Positions 46,475 to 55,415 of a DNA stretch of 64,000 bases are shown here, piece after piece. The stretch comes from Chloroflexota bacterium (GTDB lineage Bacteria > Chloroflexota > Dormibacteria > Dormibacterales > Dormibacteraceae). The DNA lies in contig VBGP01000017.1 in NCBI GenBank assembly GCA_005880795.1, positions 42,811 through 106,810 of the forward strand, given 5' to 3'. Position 1 is the stretch's first letter. Every line of letters starts with the position of its first letter. The notes beneath the pieces are model-generated. The model searched no databases. It saw nothing but the letters and a program-made list of their open reading frames with translations, and was not told the DNA's origin. A program made the position numbers and the translations under genes.

Positions 46475-47629
46475 TCATTTTAGTTCGATATACCGCCTCC
46501 GAGCCGACAAAACGTCTCCCGGCGCGGGCGCCGGTGAATCCAGGCCCACCTTCTCTTTATTGACCCGGACGCCTCCCTGCTCGAGCAATCGTCTCGCTTC
46601 GTTGCGACTATTGGCAATCCCGGTGGCTACGAGGAGGCTGACCAGGTCAGTAGGGCCGACGATCGTGTGAGTCTCCTTCTGGTCGGGGATTTCGCGCTTG
46701 CGAAACTTCGTGTTGAAGTCTTCTTCGGCGCGCTTAGCCGCCTCGTCGCCGTGGAGACGGTCGACAAGCTGGCGTGCCAGCGCAGCCTTGGCGTCACGCG
46801 GCCCGAGCGCCAGCACCTCTGCTTGCTGTATCGGATCCAAACCTGAGACCAGCCGCACGTACCTCTCGATCAGTTCGTCGCGAATGGACATGGTCTTGCC
46901 GTAGATCTGCTCCGGCGGCTCGTTGATCCCGATGTAGTTGCCCAGCGACTTGCTCATCTTCTGGACCCCGTCGGTGCCTTCCAGCAGGGGGAAGACGGCG
47001 ACGTCCTGCGGCTCCTGACCGTAAGCCTTCTGGATCTCGCGGCCGAAGAGAAGATTGAAGAGCTGGTCCGTCCCGCCGATCTCGACGTCCGCCTTCACTG
47101 CGACTGAGTCGTACGCCTGGTTGAACGGGTAGAGGATCTCGTGCGCTCCCACCGCAGCCCCGGACTTGATGCGCTCGGCGAAATCTTCGCGCTGGAGGAC
47201 CTGCTGCAGCGTGGCTTTGGCCAGGAGACGAAGGATGTCGGCGGCCGACATCGCGGCCAGCCATTCCGAGTTGCGACGCACCTCGATCTTCTTGCGATCG
47301 AGAACGAGGTCAAGCTGCTTGAAGTATGTCTCGGCGTTCTTCTCGACCTGGTCTTCCGTGAGCATCGGCCGCGTTTCGGAACGCCCGCTCGGATCGCCGA
47401 TCATCGCCGTGTAGTCGCCGATGATCACCACCACCGTGTGGCCTTCGTCCTGGAACATTCGGAGCGTGTCCAGCACGACCAGGTGCCCCACGTGAAGGTC
47501 CGGAGCAGTCGGATCGAGCCCTAGCTTCACGCGCAGCCGTTCCCCGCGCTCGAGGCGCGAACGAAGGTGACCCTCGACGTCGATCTTCACCGCCCGCTCG
47601 TGCAGGCGCTGGAACAGACCGCTGCCCAC
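46475..47629 (-). CDS. tyrS: Tyrosyl-tRNA synthetase
   Basis: 384 residues. Class I signatures HVGH (DPTAPDLHVGHLVVL) and KMSKSLGN, with the Tyr-site DVEIGGTDQLFNLL; an S4 domain closes the protein (GIANSRNEARRLLEQGGVRVNKEKV). Type I tyrosyl-tRNA synthetase with an HIGH-like motif close to the TyrZ group. No T-box leader is evident. Confidence 0.96.
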   Translation of the reverse strand: MGSGLFQRLHERAVKIDVEGHLRSRLERGERLRVKLGLDPTAPDLHVGHLVVLDTLRMFQDEGHTVVVIIGDYTAMIGDPSGRSETRPMLTEDQVEKNAETYFKQLDLVLDRKKIEVRRNSEWLAAMSAADILRLLAKATLQQVLQREDFAERIKSGAAVGAHEILYPFNQAYDSVAVKADVEIGGTDQLFNLLFGREIQKAYGQEPQDVAVFPLLEGTDGVQKMSKSLGNYIGINEPPEQIYGKTMSIRDELIERYVRLVSGLDPIQQAEVLALGPRDAKAALARQLVDRLHGDEAAKRAEEDFNTKFRKREIPDQKETHTIVGPTDLVSLLVATGIANSRNEARRLLEQGGVRVNKEKVGLDSPAPAPGDVLSARRRYIELK

Positions 47630-47638
47630 CGCTCGAGC

Positions 47639-48193
47639 TTAGGGAATGACCGGGTTGGGACCGAAGTAGATCTGTGGATCTCCAGGCAGCAGTGGCTGGA
47701 ACAGGGCGATGATCGGCTTGTCGATCGCGTTGACCAGGCTGACCATGAACGCCGAACGGTGCACCGAATCGCGAAGGCCCTGCTGCGTCGGGTCCAGCTG
47801 AGCTCCGCCGATGGGGTTGGCGGCCTGTCCGAGCTCATAGACGACGACCACCGAGAGCAGGATCGCCGTGATCAGCCCCAGCGCTGTGCCGAGGCTCCGG
47901 TTCAGGACGACGGCTGGGACCTGGATCTGTTTGTGCGCGATCTGGGTCGCGGCCTCGACCAGGAGAAGGAGGAAGACGATGATCCCGAAAAAGCCATAGA
48001 TGCGGCCATCCGGCACCTCCATGCTGGACGTCTGCTGCAAGATGCCGCCCGTCTGCAGGCCCAGGTTCGTCGCGGCCCACACCGCCACGAACAGTGCGAC
48101 GAGTCCGATGAAGCGCCGGATGAGGCCGCTGAAGTACCCGCCCACGCCGTACGCGACGATGAGCACGATTGGAAAGATGTCGATCCACGTCAC
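47639..48193 (-). CDS. CvpA family membrane protein
   Basis: 184 residues with four membrane helices; the family start is TWIDIFPIVLIVAYGVGGYFSGLIRRF. CvpA proteins are linked to colicin V production and envelope functions in other bacteria; the exact role is unknown. GTG at 48191-48193 has GGGAGAAG upstream, which decides it over an earlier start. Between pheT and tyrS. Confidence 0.85.
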   Translation of the reverse strand: MTWIDIFPIVLIVAYGVGGYFSGLIRRFIGLVALFVAVWAATNLGLQTGGILQQTSSMEVPDGRIYGFFGIIVFLLLLVEAATQIAHKQIQVPAVVLNRSLGTALGLITAILLSVVVVYELGQAANPIGGAQLDPTQQGLRDSVHRSAFMVSLVNAIDKPIIALFQPLLPGDPQIYFGPNPVIP

Positions 48194-48245
48194 TTGGCGC
48201 TTCTCCCGAAACAGCACGCACAGGCGTGCGCAAACCGCGCCGGTA

Positions 48246-50633
48246 TCACTCTCTGAACCTGGCTCGGTGTCTTTTCTCCAGTCCCAACTTGATCTCCGCC
48301 ATCACCTTATCCACTTCGGCGTCCGTCAGGGTGCGCTCCGGGCTTCGGAAAGTCAAGGTAAACGCGACGCTCTTGTGACCCTCGGAAACCTGGGCGCCGC
48401 GGTACTCGTCGAACGCCCGGACGTGCTCCAAAAGATCGCCGGCCACCTCTTTGATGGCGGTATGCAGCACCCCGGCCGCCACCGTCTCGTCCACGATCAC
48501 CGCCAGGTCGCGCTGCACCCTCGGGAATCGCGGCAGAGGCTGTGCGCGCGGTATGCGCGATTCGGCAACCATCGGTTCCACGTCGACCTCGAACGCGACG
48601 ACCCTTCCGTCGATCCCGGCTCCTGCGGACACGGTCGGATGGAGCTCGCCGATGTAACCGAGCTGGCGGCCGTCCAGCATGACCGCTGCGCACCGGCCAG
48701 GGTGAAACAGCTCGGCTGACGCCCTGTCGTACATGCACGACGGGGCTGACATCGCGGCGACGCAGCCGTCGAGCACCGACTTCAGTCGGTACAAGGCGTC
48801 GCGTCCCTCGTCTGCGGTTGCGCCCGCGGACGCGAGGGCGGCCAGACGCAGCGGCTCCTCCGGCTGCCCGCCGTTGTGGTCGCCCACCCGCGCGAGATAC
48901 GCCTCGGCGATCTCATAGATCCGGATGTCGAGGCGCCCGCGGTCGCGATTCAACGCCATCGCGTCCATCAACGAAGGCAGCAGGGATGTGCGCAGGGTGT
49001 CCATGTCGTCGCTGAGAGGGTTGGAGACGCGCATGGCGTGAGCCGCGATGCGCAGCGCCTCCAGCTGCCGGCCGGACACAAGGGCCGGACTCCATGTCTC
49101 GCTATAGCCCGCGCCCGCCAGGACCTCGCGGATCGCGTCCAGCCGGCGGTCGAGGCTTGGTGTCGCCGGGGTCCATCTCTCGTGGCGGCGCCCGGGCAGC
49201 GTCGGCGGCACGCGGTCGTATCCATGGACGCGCCCGACCTCTTCCACCAGGTCCTCGGGAATCGTCACGTCGAGCCGGAACACGGGCGGCAGCACGTCCC
49301 ACTCGCCGTCGCCCATCACCTTGACGTGGAAGTTGAGCCGCTTGAGGATCGACTCGGCCTCCTCGAGCGGCACGTGCGTGCCGAGGACATCGTCGATCAA
49401 TGCCGGTCTCAGGATCACGCGGACCGGCTGCTGCGGACGTGGATAGACGTCGGCCCATTCGCGGTGCACCGTGCCACCGGCCAGCTCAGCGATGAGGGAC
49501 GCTGCGCGGCGCGCTCCAGCCAGTGCCAGCTCAGGCGGCAGCGCCCTCTCGAATCGCGATGACGCCTCGGTACGGAGGCCGAGCGCGCGTGAGGTCTGCC
49601 GCACGCTTGCTCCGTTGAAGTTCGCCGACTCGAGCAGGATGTCGGTGGTCGCCGTGGTCACCGCCGTCTCCTCCCCACCGATCACGCCCGCGATCGCCAC
49701 CGGGCGCAGCGCATCGGCGATGACCAGCATGTCGGGCGTCAGGTCCCGCACGACGCCGTCGAGCGACAGCAACTTTTCTTTTTCGCGAGCGCGGCGCACG
49801 TGGATGGCAGGTCCGTTCAGCCTCGCGAGGTCGAAGGCATGGAGAGGCTGCGCGTACTCGAAGAGGACGTAGTTCGTGATGTCGACGATGTTGTTGATCG
49901 GTCGCACACCGCACGCGCGCAGCCGCCGCTGCATCCAGTCAGGGCTGCGGCCGACCCTGACGCCCTTGATCACGCCACCGATGTACCGACTGCACAGGTC
50001 CGGGTCGTCGACGCTGACCTTCACCAGTTCGCGACCTGGCGGATCCGCGGTGCCTGTGAAGGACGGCATGAAGTCGCGCTTCATCGGACGGCCGAGGCCG
50101 GCCGCGAGCTCGCGCGCAACGCCGAGGTGGCCCATGCAATCGGGGCGGTTGGAGGTGATCTCCGCCTCCATGATCGCCTGGCTCGGGATGATCGAAGTCA
50201 GGGGATCGCCGGGTTTGCCGCGATCGAGGAGCAGGATGCCCGAGTGGTCCTCGCCCAGCATCAGCTCGTCCGCCGAGCACAGCATTCCGCTCGCCTTGAA
50301 GCCGGCTATGTTCATGTCCTTGACCACCTTGCCGTTGGGCACCGTCGTGCCGGGCAGCGCGACCGGGACGAGCGTGCCGGGCACCGCGTTGGGAGCCCCC
50401 GCGATGATCTGCTCCACCCGCACGCCGATGTCCACCTGGTGGATCCACAGAGGAGTGCGGGACTTCGGATGAGGTTTTTGCTCGAGGACCTTGCCGATGA
50501 CGATGTTGGAGAGGTCGACCATCGTCAGTGACTCCACCTCGACACCAAGACGCGTCAGGACGTCGGCGGCATCTTTGGGCGTCACACCGTCGAGGTCGAG
50601 GAAATCGCCGAGCCACTCGTAGCTGATACGCAT
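48246..50633 (-). CDS. pheT: Phenylalanyl-tRNA synthetase beta subunit
   Basis: 795 residues. Start RISYEWLGDFLDLDG, tRNA-binding domain (VVKDMNIAGFKASGMLCSADELMLG), editing B3/B4 domain (CSRYIGGVIKGVRVGRSPDWMQRRLRACGVRPINNIVDITNYV in its usual pieces), B5, catalytic-like core and the C-terminal FDX-ACB domain (FPRVQRDLAVIVDE ... SVAFTLTFRSPERTLTDAEV). Forms a heterotetramer with PheS. Paired palindromes lie between pheS and pheT. Confidence 0.97.
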   Translation of the reverse strand: MRISYEWLGDFLDLDGVTPKDAADVLTRLGVEVESLTMVDLSNIVIGKVLEQKPHPKSRTPLWIHQVDIGVRVEQIIAGAPNAVPGTLVPVALPGTTVPNGKVVKDMNIAGFKASGMLCSADELMLGEDHSGILLLDRGKPGDPLTSIIPSQAIMEAEITSNRPDCMGHLGVARELAAGLGRPMKRDFMPSFTGTADPPGRELVKVSVDDPDLCSRYIGGVIKGVRVGRSPDWMQRRLRACGVRPINNIVDITNYVLFEYAQPLHAFDLARLNGPAIHVRRAREKEKLLSLDGVVRDLTPDMLVIADALRPVAIAGVIGGEETAVTTATTDILLESANFNGASVRQTSRALGLRTEASSRFERALPPELALAGARRAASLIAELAGGTVHREWADVYPRPQQPVRVILRPALIDDVLGTHVPLEEAESILKRLNFHVKVMGDGEWDVLPPVFRLDVTIPEDLVEEVGRVHGYDRVPPTLPGRRHERWTPATPSLDRRLDAIREVLAGAGYSETWSPALVSGRQLEALRIAAHAMRVSNPLSDDMDTLRTSLLPSLMDAMALNRDRGRLDIRIYEIAEAYLARVGDHNGGQPEEPLRLAALASAGATADEGRDALYRLKSVLDGCVAAMSAPSCMYDRASAELFHPGRCAAVMLDGRQLGYIGELHPTVSAGAGIDGRVVAFEVDVEPMVAESRIPRAQPLPRFPRVQRDLAVIVDETVAAGVLHTAIKEVAGDLLEHVRAFDEYRGAQVSEGHKSVAFTLTFRSPERTLTDAEVDKVMAEIKLGLEKRHRARFRE

Positions 50634-50659
50634 GGCCTAGGTCCGCGCGCCTCGCAATG

Positions 50660-50724
50660 CCGGATAGTCCGGACTATCCGATATTTCCGCGGGCAAAAAG
50701 GCCCGATAGTCCGGACTAACCGGG
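50660..50724. repeat. Paired palindrome element, copy C
   Basis: A perfect 20-bp palindrome (50661-50680) and an imperfect one, with core TAGTCCGGACTA in both; centres at 50670/50671 and 50712/50713, 42 bp apart. In the reverse orientation to copy B the two align through both palindromes, but the 23-base spacers differ. Lies in the 110-base pheS-pheT gap, within an operon. Nothing else is seen in that gap. Confidence 0.9.
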
Positions 50725-50743
50725 GTTGTGCCCGGATGCGTCA

Positions 50744-51766
50744 TTAGAACTGCTCCAGGAAGCGCAGGTCTGATTCGTAGAAGAGGCGGATGTCGTCGAC
50801 GTCGTGCTTCAGCATCGCCATGCGCTCGATGCCGAAACCCCACGCGTATCCGTTCCACTGCGCGGGGTCGATGCCGCCGTTGCGCAGCACCTGCGGATGC
50901 ACCATTCCGCAACCGCCGACCTCGAGCCAGCCCTTGTGCCGGCAGCTCTTGCAGCCCATCCCGCCGCAGATCCCGCAAGACACGTCGAACTCGAAGCTCG
51001 GTTCGGTGAACGGGAAGAAGCTTGGGCGCACGCGCACCTTGCGCTCGCGGCCGTAGAGCGACTGGATCATGTAGAGCAGCGTTCCTTTCAGGTCACCGAA
51101 GGTAAGACCCTTGTCCACCGCAAGGCCCTCGACCTGGCTGAAGTAAGGAAGTCGCGTCGCTTCCGGCGCGTCTCGCCGGTAGCAGCGACCCGGCGTGATG
51201 ATGTAGATCGGAGGCTCCTTGATGCGCTGCATCGCGTGAATCTGGACAGGCGACGTGTGTGCGCGCAGCAGCAGCTCGGGGCTGAAGTAAAACGAGTCCC
51301 ACATCTCGCGCGCCGGATGTCCGGCCGTGATGTTGAGCGCCTCGAAGTTGTACCACTCGGTCTCGACCTCGGGACCCAGCTCGACCTGGTAGCCGAGCGA
51401 CTCGAGCACGGTCTCGATCTGGCGGCGCACCTGGGTCAGGACATGGACATGGCCGCGGTCGAGCGGCGGTCCGGGGAACGTGACGTCGATCGCCTCCGTT
51501 TCGGCGAGATCGGCCAGCCGATTCTCCTCGAGCTGGGAGCGCCGGCCGGAAAGCGCCTCCTCGATGGCCCGCTTGGACTCGTTGACGGCTTTGCCGAGGG
51601 CCGCCCTCTCCTCCGGGCTCAGCTTGTCGATGCCCTCGAGAAGCTTGCTCACGCGGCCGCTCTTGCGGCCAAGGTACTCGACCTCCAGCCGCTCGAGCTC
51701 GGCGGAGGTCTGGGCCTTGCCGATCGCGGCAACCGCCTCCGCGGTGAGGGCCGACGGGTCAGTCAT
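50744..51766 (-). CDS. pheS: Phenylalanyl-tRNA synthetase alpha subunit
   Basis: 340 residues. N-terminal coiled coil, then class II motifs: LLLRAHTSPVQIHAM, PGRCYRRD (motif 2) and FGIERMAMLKHDVDDIRLF (motif 3). The Cys cluster CGICGGMGCKSC before GWLEVGGCGMVHPQ is the probable zinc knuckle seen in many bacterial PheS. ATGA overlap with the trmH-type gene upstream, the arrangement rplT-trmH-pheS-pheT. Confidence 0.97.
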   Translation of the reverse strand: MTDPSALTAEAVAAIGKAQTSAELERLEVEYLGRKSGRVSKLLEGIDKLSPEERAALGKAVNESKRAIEEALSGRRSQLEENRLADLAETEAIDVTFPGPPLDRGHVHVLTQVRRQIETVLESLGYQVELGPEVETEWYNFEALNITAGHPAREMWDSFYFSPELLLRAHTSPVQIHAMQRIKEPPIYIITPGRCYRRDAPEATRLPYFSQVEGLAVDKGLTFGDLKGTLLYMIQSLYGRERKVRVRPSFFPFTEPSFEFDVSCGICGGMGCKSCRHKGWLEVGGCGMVHPQVLRNGGIDPAQWNGYAWGFGIERMAMLKHDVDDIRLFYESDLRFLEQF

Positions 51767-52512
51767 GTGCGGCGCCGCCTGATCTCGAACAGGATCAATG
51801 CCGCCGCGGCGGCCACGTTGAGCGACTCGACACCCTCCGTTAGCGGCACGGTCACCAGCTTGAGGTCTTTGCGGGACAGGCCGTGGGTCTCGCTGCCGAG
51901 CACGATCATGCCCGCAGACTCTATCGGCGCCTCGGCCAGCGGTGCACCGCCGGAAGGCGAGGCCCCGAAGCCGTCGAGCCCGTCGAGGTCCTTCCAGTGC
52001 GCCCTCGCCACCTTCAAGCGGAACACGTTTCCAGCCGAGGCGCGCACGGCTTTCGGCCCGAACGGGTCAGCGCTCCCCGGCAGAACTGCAAGCGCGGGGG
52101 CGCCCGCCGCAGCCGCGGTGCGCGCGATCGCACCGACGTTGCCTGGGTCCTGCACGCCGTCGAGCACGATGAGCGGCCAGCCGGCACCTCTCGCCGCACC
52201 GATCGCCTCCGCCGGCGATGCTTCGTTGATGCGTGCGATCGCGATGGCGCCCTGAGGTGTGACGGTCTGGGTCGCGGCACGAAACGCGGCCGGAGTCAGA
52301 GTCACGCGCGATTCGCTGTGAAACGGGAGCTTGTCGCCCTCGCGCACAGCGATCACCTCGAAAGCGAGCCCGGCCGCCTTCGCCTCCGCGAGCACGCGTG
52401 GACCTTCCAGGAGGACGAGGCCTGGCTCGCGCCGGTGGGCGAGGCGCCGCAGCCGGCGGACGACCTCGTTGTCCGGGCTCGAGATCAGCTGGTCAGAGGG
52501 CTTTCTTAGCAA
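51763..52512 (-). CDS. TrmH/SpoU family rRNA methyltransferase
   Basis: About 249 residues. A short substrate-binding domain ([20 protein letters not shown]) and the SPOUT knot with motifs [33 protein letters not shown] and [21 protein letters not shown]. It 2'-O-methylates an rRNA, target unknown. The start is unclear: TTG 52510-52512 lies inside rplT; CTG a few codons later would give [16 protein letters not shown], a family-typical start. Confidence 0.88.
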   Translation of the reverse strand: MLRKPSDQLISSPDNEVVRRLRRLAHRREPGLVLLEGPRVLAEAKAAGLAFEVIAVREGDKLPFHSESRVTLTPAAFRAATQTVTPQGAIAIARINEASPAEAIGAARGAGWPLIVLDGVQDPGNVGAIARTAAAAGAPALAVLPGSADPFGPKAVRASAGNVFRLKVARAHWKDLDGLDGFGASPSGGAPLAEAPIESAGMIVLGSETHGLSRKDLKLVTVPLTEGVESLNVAAAAALILFEIRRRRT

Positions 52513-52846
52513 CCTCCACCAGCCGAGCAAAGGAACCGCTGTCGCGCACGGCCAGGTCAGCCAGCATCTTGCGGTCGATCTCCACTCCGGCCTGGCGAAG
52601 GCCGTGCATCAGCTTGTTGTAGGGCAGCCCCGACTGCCTCGAAGCCGCGTTGATCCGCGCGATCCACAGCCGGCGCATCTCGCGCTTGCGGCGGCGGCGG
52701 TCGCGGAACGCGTAGGCGAGGGCGTGCAGGACCGCTTCGTTGGCAGGCCGGAAGAGCAGCTTCTTGGAGAGGCGGAAGCCCTTCGCGCGATCGAGGATCG
52801 CCTTGTGGCGGCGATGCGCAGGGACACCGCGCTTGACCCTTGCCAT
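52493..52846 (-). CDS. rplT: Ribosomal protein L20
   Basis: 117 residues, full-length L20 ([49 protein letters not shown]). It assembles early on 23S rRNA and is a known autoregulator of infC-rpmI-rplT in other bacteria. Three bases after rpmI. Confidence 0.97.
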   Translation of the reverse strand: MARVKRGVPAHRRHKAILDRAKGFRLSKKLLFRPANEAVLHALAYAFRDRRRRKREMRRLWIARINAASRQSGLPYNKLMHGLRQAGVEIDRKMLADLAVRDSGSFARLVEVAKKAL

Positions 52847-52849
52847 GCC

Positions 52850-53044
52850 CTAGATCCCCAGGGCCCGGCGCACCGTCTTGCGGTCCGCCTTCGAAACCGG
52901 CTGCTTGTTCTCGTAGTTGCGCTTGCGCTTCTTCGACTTGTGCTCGAGCAGGTGGCTCTTCCACGCGGCGGCGCGCATCAGCTTGCCGTTCTTCGTCACG
53001 CGGACGCGCTTGGCGATTCCTTTCTGTGTCTTGAGCTTAGGCAC
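52850..53044 (-). CDS. rpmI: Ribosomal protein L35
   Basis: 64 residues, PKLKTQKGIAKRVRVTKNGKL and the basic L35 tail. Its start overlaps the infC end by eight bases. Middle gene of the infC-rpmI-rplT set. Confidence 0.96.
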   Translation of the reverse strand: MPKLKTQKGIAKRVRVTKNGKLMRAAAWKSHLLEHKSKKRKRNYENKQPVSKADRKTVRRALGI

Positions 53045-53585
53045 TGGTTGCTGCTTGCTCCTTCGTGGCGCCCTGACGGCTCGGCGCCAGGATCATGAAA
53101 AGGTTCTTTCCTTCCAGCAGCGGCTGGCGCTCGATGACCGCGAACTGCTTGGCGTCGTCCGCCACTCGCTCGAGAATCCTTCGCCCGATCTCCTGGTGGA
53201 CCATCTCGCGGCCCCGGAACATGATCGTCACCTTGACCTTCTCTCCTGCTTCGAGGAACTGTCGCAATCCCTTGAACTTGGTCTGGAAATCGTGCTCGGC
53301 GACTTTAGGCCGCAGCTTCATCTCCTTCAGCTTGGTGACGTTCTGCTTGCGCCGCTGGTCTTTCTCCTTCTTGACGGTCTCGAACTTGTAGCGTCCGTAG
53401 TCCATCAGGCGGCAGACGGGCGGGCTCGCTTGCGGCGCCACCTCGACGAGGTCGAGCCCCTTCTCGTTTGCGATGCGAAGCGCGGCATCCAGCGACAACA
53501 CGCCTAGCTGGTTGTTCTGGTCATCGATCAGCCGCACTTCGGAACTGCGGATCTGATCGTTGATCCTTAGCTCTTTAAACGGTAT
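53037..53585 (-). CDS. infC: Translation initiation factor IF-3 (ATA start)
   Basis: IF3 checks initiator tRNA and start codons and splits ribosomes. The C-terminal domain holds KLKEMKLRPKVAEHDF and VKVTIMFRGREMVHQEIG; the N-terminal domain starts ELRINDQIRSSEVRLIDD. The first usual start (GTG 53535-53537) would remove the INDQIRSSEV strand. The frame is bounded upstream by TAG (53592-53594), leaving no ATG, GTG or TTG. ATA 53583-53585, nine bases after GAGG, gives 182 residues. Escherichia coli infC starts at AUU and is autoregulated through it; the same logic could apply. Preceded by an attenuator-like leader. Confidence 0.95.
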   Translation of the reverse strand: MPFKELRINDQIRSSEVRLIDDQNNQLGVLSLDAALRIANEKGLDLVEVAPQASPPVCRLMDYGRYKFETVKKEKDQRRKQNVTKLKEMKLRPKVAEHDFQTKFKGLRQFLEAGEKVKVTIMFRGREMVHQEIGRRILERVADDAKQFAVIERQPLLEGKNLFMILAPSRQGATKEQAATSA

Positions 53586-53630
53586 GGGACGCTACCTCGG
53601 CCAAATTCAGGGTTTGCTCAATTCCTCCAA

Positions 53631-53710
53631 AACCAAAAACAAAACGGACAGCACCAGCCGTCCGCTTTGGAACCCCTTCAAGCGTCTGCTTTGGGGGTGA
53701 GGGCTGGTGC
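53631..53710 (-). promoter_or_regulatory. infC leader: terminator hairpin with upstream complementary segment
   Basis: A hairpin CGGAC-(10)-GTCCG (53645-53664), extendable by AAAG/TTTT with one wobble, is followed by a T-rich run, a rho-independent terminator in the 5' leader. Its loop GGCTGGTGC (53651-53659) is fully complementary to GCACCAGCC upstream (53702-53710 in plus coordinates). Pairing of the two would compete with or lock the terminator, as in an attenuator. L20-responsive leaders regulate this operon in Firmicutes. Confidence 0.7.
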
Positions 53711-53758
53711 CCTGCTTCAGAGCGTGGATGGTACCGGAAACGTAACCCACTGCGCAGA

Positions 53759-54907
53759 ATGGCGTTGCTCTCGCTGATGGGAACGCTGCCCCACGTCTCA
53801 GCACCCAGGAACGTGGCCGCGTTGCTGGCCCTGGTGGCCGCAGCCGCCGCATGCGGCGGCGGGAGTCCCACCATCGTGGCCATCCACTCCCCGTCCCCAG
53901 CATCTTCGCCATCGACCAGCGCGCAGGCGAGCCCAAGCGCCAACGCCACTGCGTCAACTCAGCCGGTTACCGGCTCCTACGGCGTCCTTGCCACGCGACC
54001 TGGTAACACCTCGGGCCAGTACACAGTCAGCGTGGTCGGAATCGACGGCAAGGTGACCGGGAGCAAGACGATCAACTCGCCGGCGAATGTCAGCTGCGCG
54101 AACGCGGCCGCCGCCGTCGTGCCCATACCTGTCAGCACAAGCAACACAGGTGTGTACTACGAGGAGGCGTCGGGAGGCGTCACCTTCATGTCGCCCAACG
54201 GTCAGGTGCGTCAGTCGGCGAGCGTGCCGGCCGGGACGGCATCGCGGCGCAGCATGTTCGCGGTCAGCCCCGATGACCAGCGCATCGCCGTCGTCGTGGC
54301 GGACTTCAACTCGTCCGGAGCCTCGACCAGGCTCTACGTCGAAAACCTCGATGGCACCAATCACCTCGACCTCTTCAGCGAGAGCGGCGCATACACGCTG
54401 TGGCCGATCGGCTGGCACGGCACGAACAACCTCGTCGTAGCAAAAGTCCCGTCATGCACCCAGGGTGGCGGGCCGTTTTGCTGCGGACCGCTGGAGCTCC
54501 ACGTGGTCGACCCCGCAACCGGAACCCGCCGTTTCATCTTAGGGGGCTCGGGCTGTGTGGTAGCCGGCCCGGCATCGATCGCCGGAGTCGCTTGCGAAAC
54601 GTCCGACTTCACCCAGGTGCGGGAGATCAACTGGACCGCCGGCGCCTTCAACAGCTTCCCGATCCAGGGTCCTGCACCCGCGTACCTCTCGCCTGACGGT
54701 CAACTCGCGCTTGTCGCTAGCGGGGGAACCACAGTCATCCCTGCGATTGCATTGAGCATGGATGCATGCCTCTGGATCGACAACTCTCACCTTCTGGCCG
54801 GCGGGGACGCGCAGAACCAGGCTCGCATCGGCGAGGTGCCTGGCGGCAAGATCCTGCCGGTCGCGGCGCAAGGCGAGTGTGCGGGCCGCATTCCGGGAGG
54901 CCTTTAG
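53759..54907 (+). CDS. Probable lipoprotein with beta-propeller-like repeats
   Basis: 382 residues. A hydrophobic start ends in LVAAAAACGGGS, a probable lipobox with Cys; then a Ser/Pro/Thr-rich linker, then blades resembling PD40/WD40 strands (SPDDQRIAVVVADF, LSPDGQLALVASGG). Several Cys occur in pairs (CTQGGGPFCCG). It is likely anchored outside the cell membrane. Divergent from infC. The exact ATG is uncertain because several Leu/Met codons follow. Confidence 0.72.
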   Translation: MALLSLMGTLPHVSAPRNVAALLALVAAAAACGGGSPTIVAIHSPSPASSPSTSAQASPSANATASTQPVTGSYGVLATRPGNTSGQYTVSVVGIDGKVTGSKTINSPANVSCANAAAAVVPIPVSTSNTGVYYEEASGGVTFMSPNGQVRQSASVPAGTASRRSMFAVSPDDQRIAVVVADFNSSGASTRLYVENLDGTNHLDLFSESGAYTLWPIGWHGTNNLVVAKVPSCTQGGGPFCCGPLELHVVDPATGTRRFILGGSGCVVAGPASIAGVACETSDFTQVREINWTAGAFNSFPIQGPAPAYLSPDGQLALVASGGTTVIPAIALSMDACLWIDNSHLLAGGDAQNQARIGEVPGGKILPVAAQGECAGRIPGGL

Positions 54908-54958
54908 GGCCCCTGGCGCGAACGGAGGGTCGCACCCTGCGCGGTCTATAAATGACCC

Positions 54959-55411
54959 GTGAGCGCACCTCCATCCGGACCGCAGCATCCGAACCAGTCG
55001 CGCAGATGGCTCTGGTGGTTGGGTGGCGGAATCGGCCTCTTCCTGGTCATGGCCGTCGCTGGTGGAGTCTGGGGGATCACCTCGCTCGTCCACTCGTTTC
55101 AAGGCGGAGCGTATTCGTGCCTGCCATCTGACTTCCCGCGCTACCCCGGATCAACGGTTTCGAGCGAGACGACCTCAGTCCACGCCAACGGGCATGAGTG
55201 CCGGATGACGTTCGAGTCGAACGCCGACATCGACACGGTGGGACCGTATTTCGAGTCACATCTCAAGTCGGGAGACTGGACGGTCGGTTCGGTTGACTAT
55301 TCAGCGGGGACGATCACGTTCAGCCGGGTCACACGCCCACAGGTCTCAGGTACAGCCAAGTTGTCGCCCTTACAACACGGTACCCGCATCGCGATCGTGC
55401 TCGACAGTTAG
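54959..55411 (+). CDS. Small membrane-anchored protein of unknown function
   Basis: 150 residues, GTG start. A polar N-terminus (Pro/Ser/Gln), one membrane helix (about 17-45, WLWWLGGGIGLFLVMAVAGG), then an exported domain with two Cys (YSCLPSDFPRYPG, GHECRMTFES). The end (GTITFSRVTRPQVSG ... LQHGTRIAIVLD) is beta-rich. I do not recognise it. Convergent with thrS, four bases apart. Confidence 0.65.
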   Translation: MSAPPSGPQHPNQSRRWLWWLGGGIGLFLVMAVAGGVWGITSLVHSFQGGAYSCLPSDFPRYPGSTVSSETTSVHANGHECRMTFESNADIDTVGPYFESHLKSGDWTVGSVDYSAGTITFSRVTRPQVSGTAKLSPLQHGTRIAIVLDS

Positions 55412-55415
55412 AGGC

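Noticed and set aside
53668..53685. A 15-base identity (TGGAACCCCTTCAAG) between the infC leader and the spoVS ribosome-site region (10888-10902)
   Set aside because: Too short and in different contexts; in spoVS it is explained by the ribosome site, so likely coincidence.
53575..53949. A 124-codon minus-strand frame ending ten bases past the infC start, possible leader peptide
   Set aside because: Most of it is the antisense of the lipoprotein gene and it passes through the infC terminator hairpin; its last codons alone are not a convincing leader peptide.
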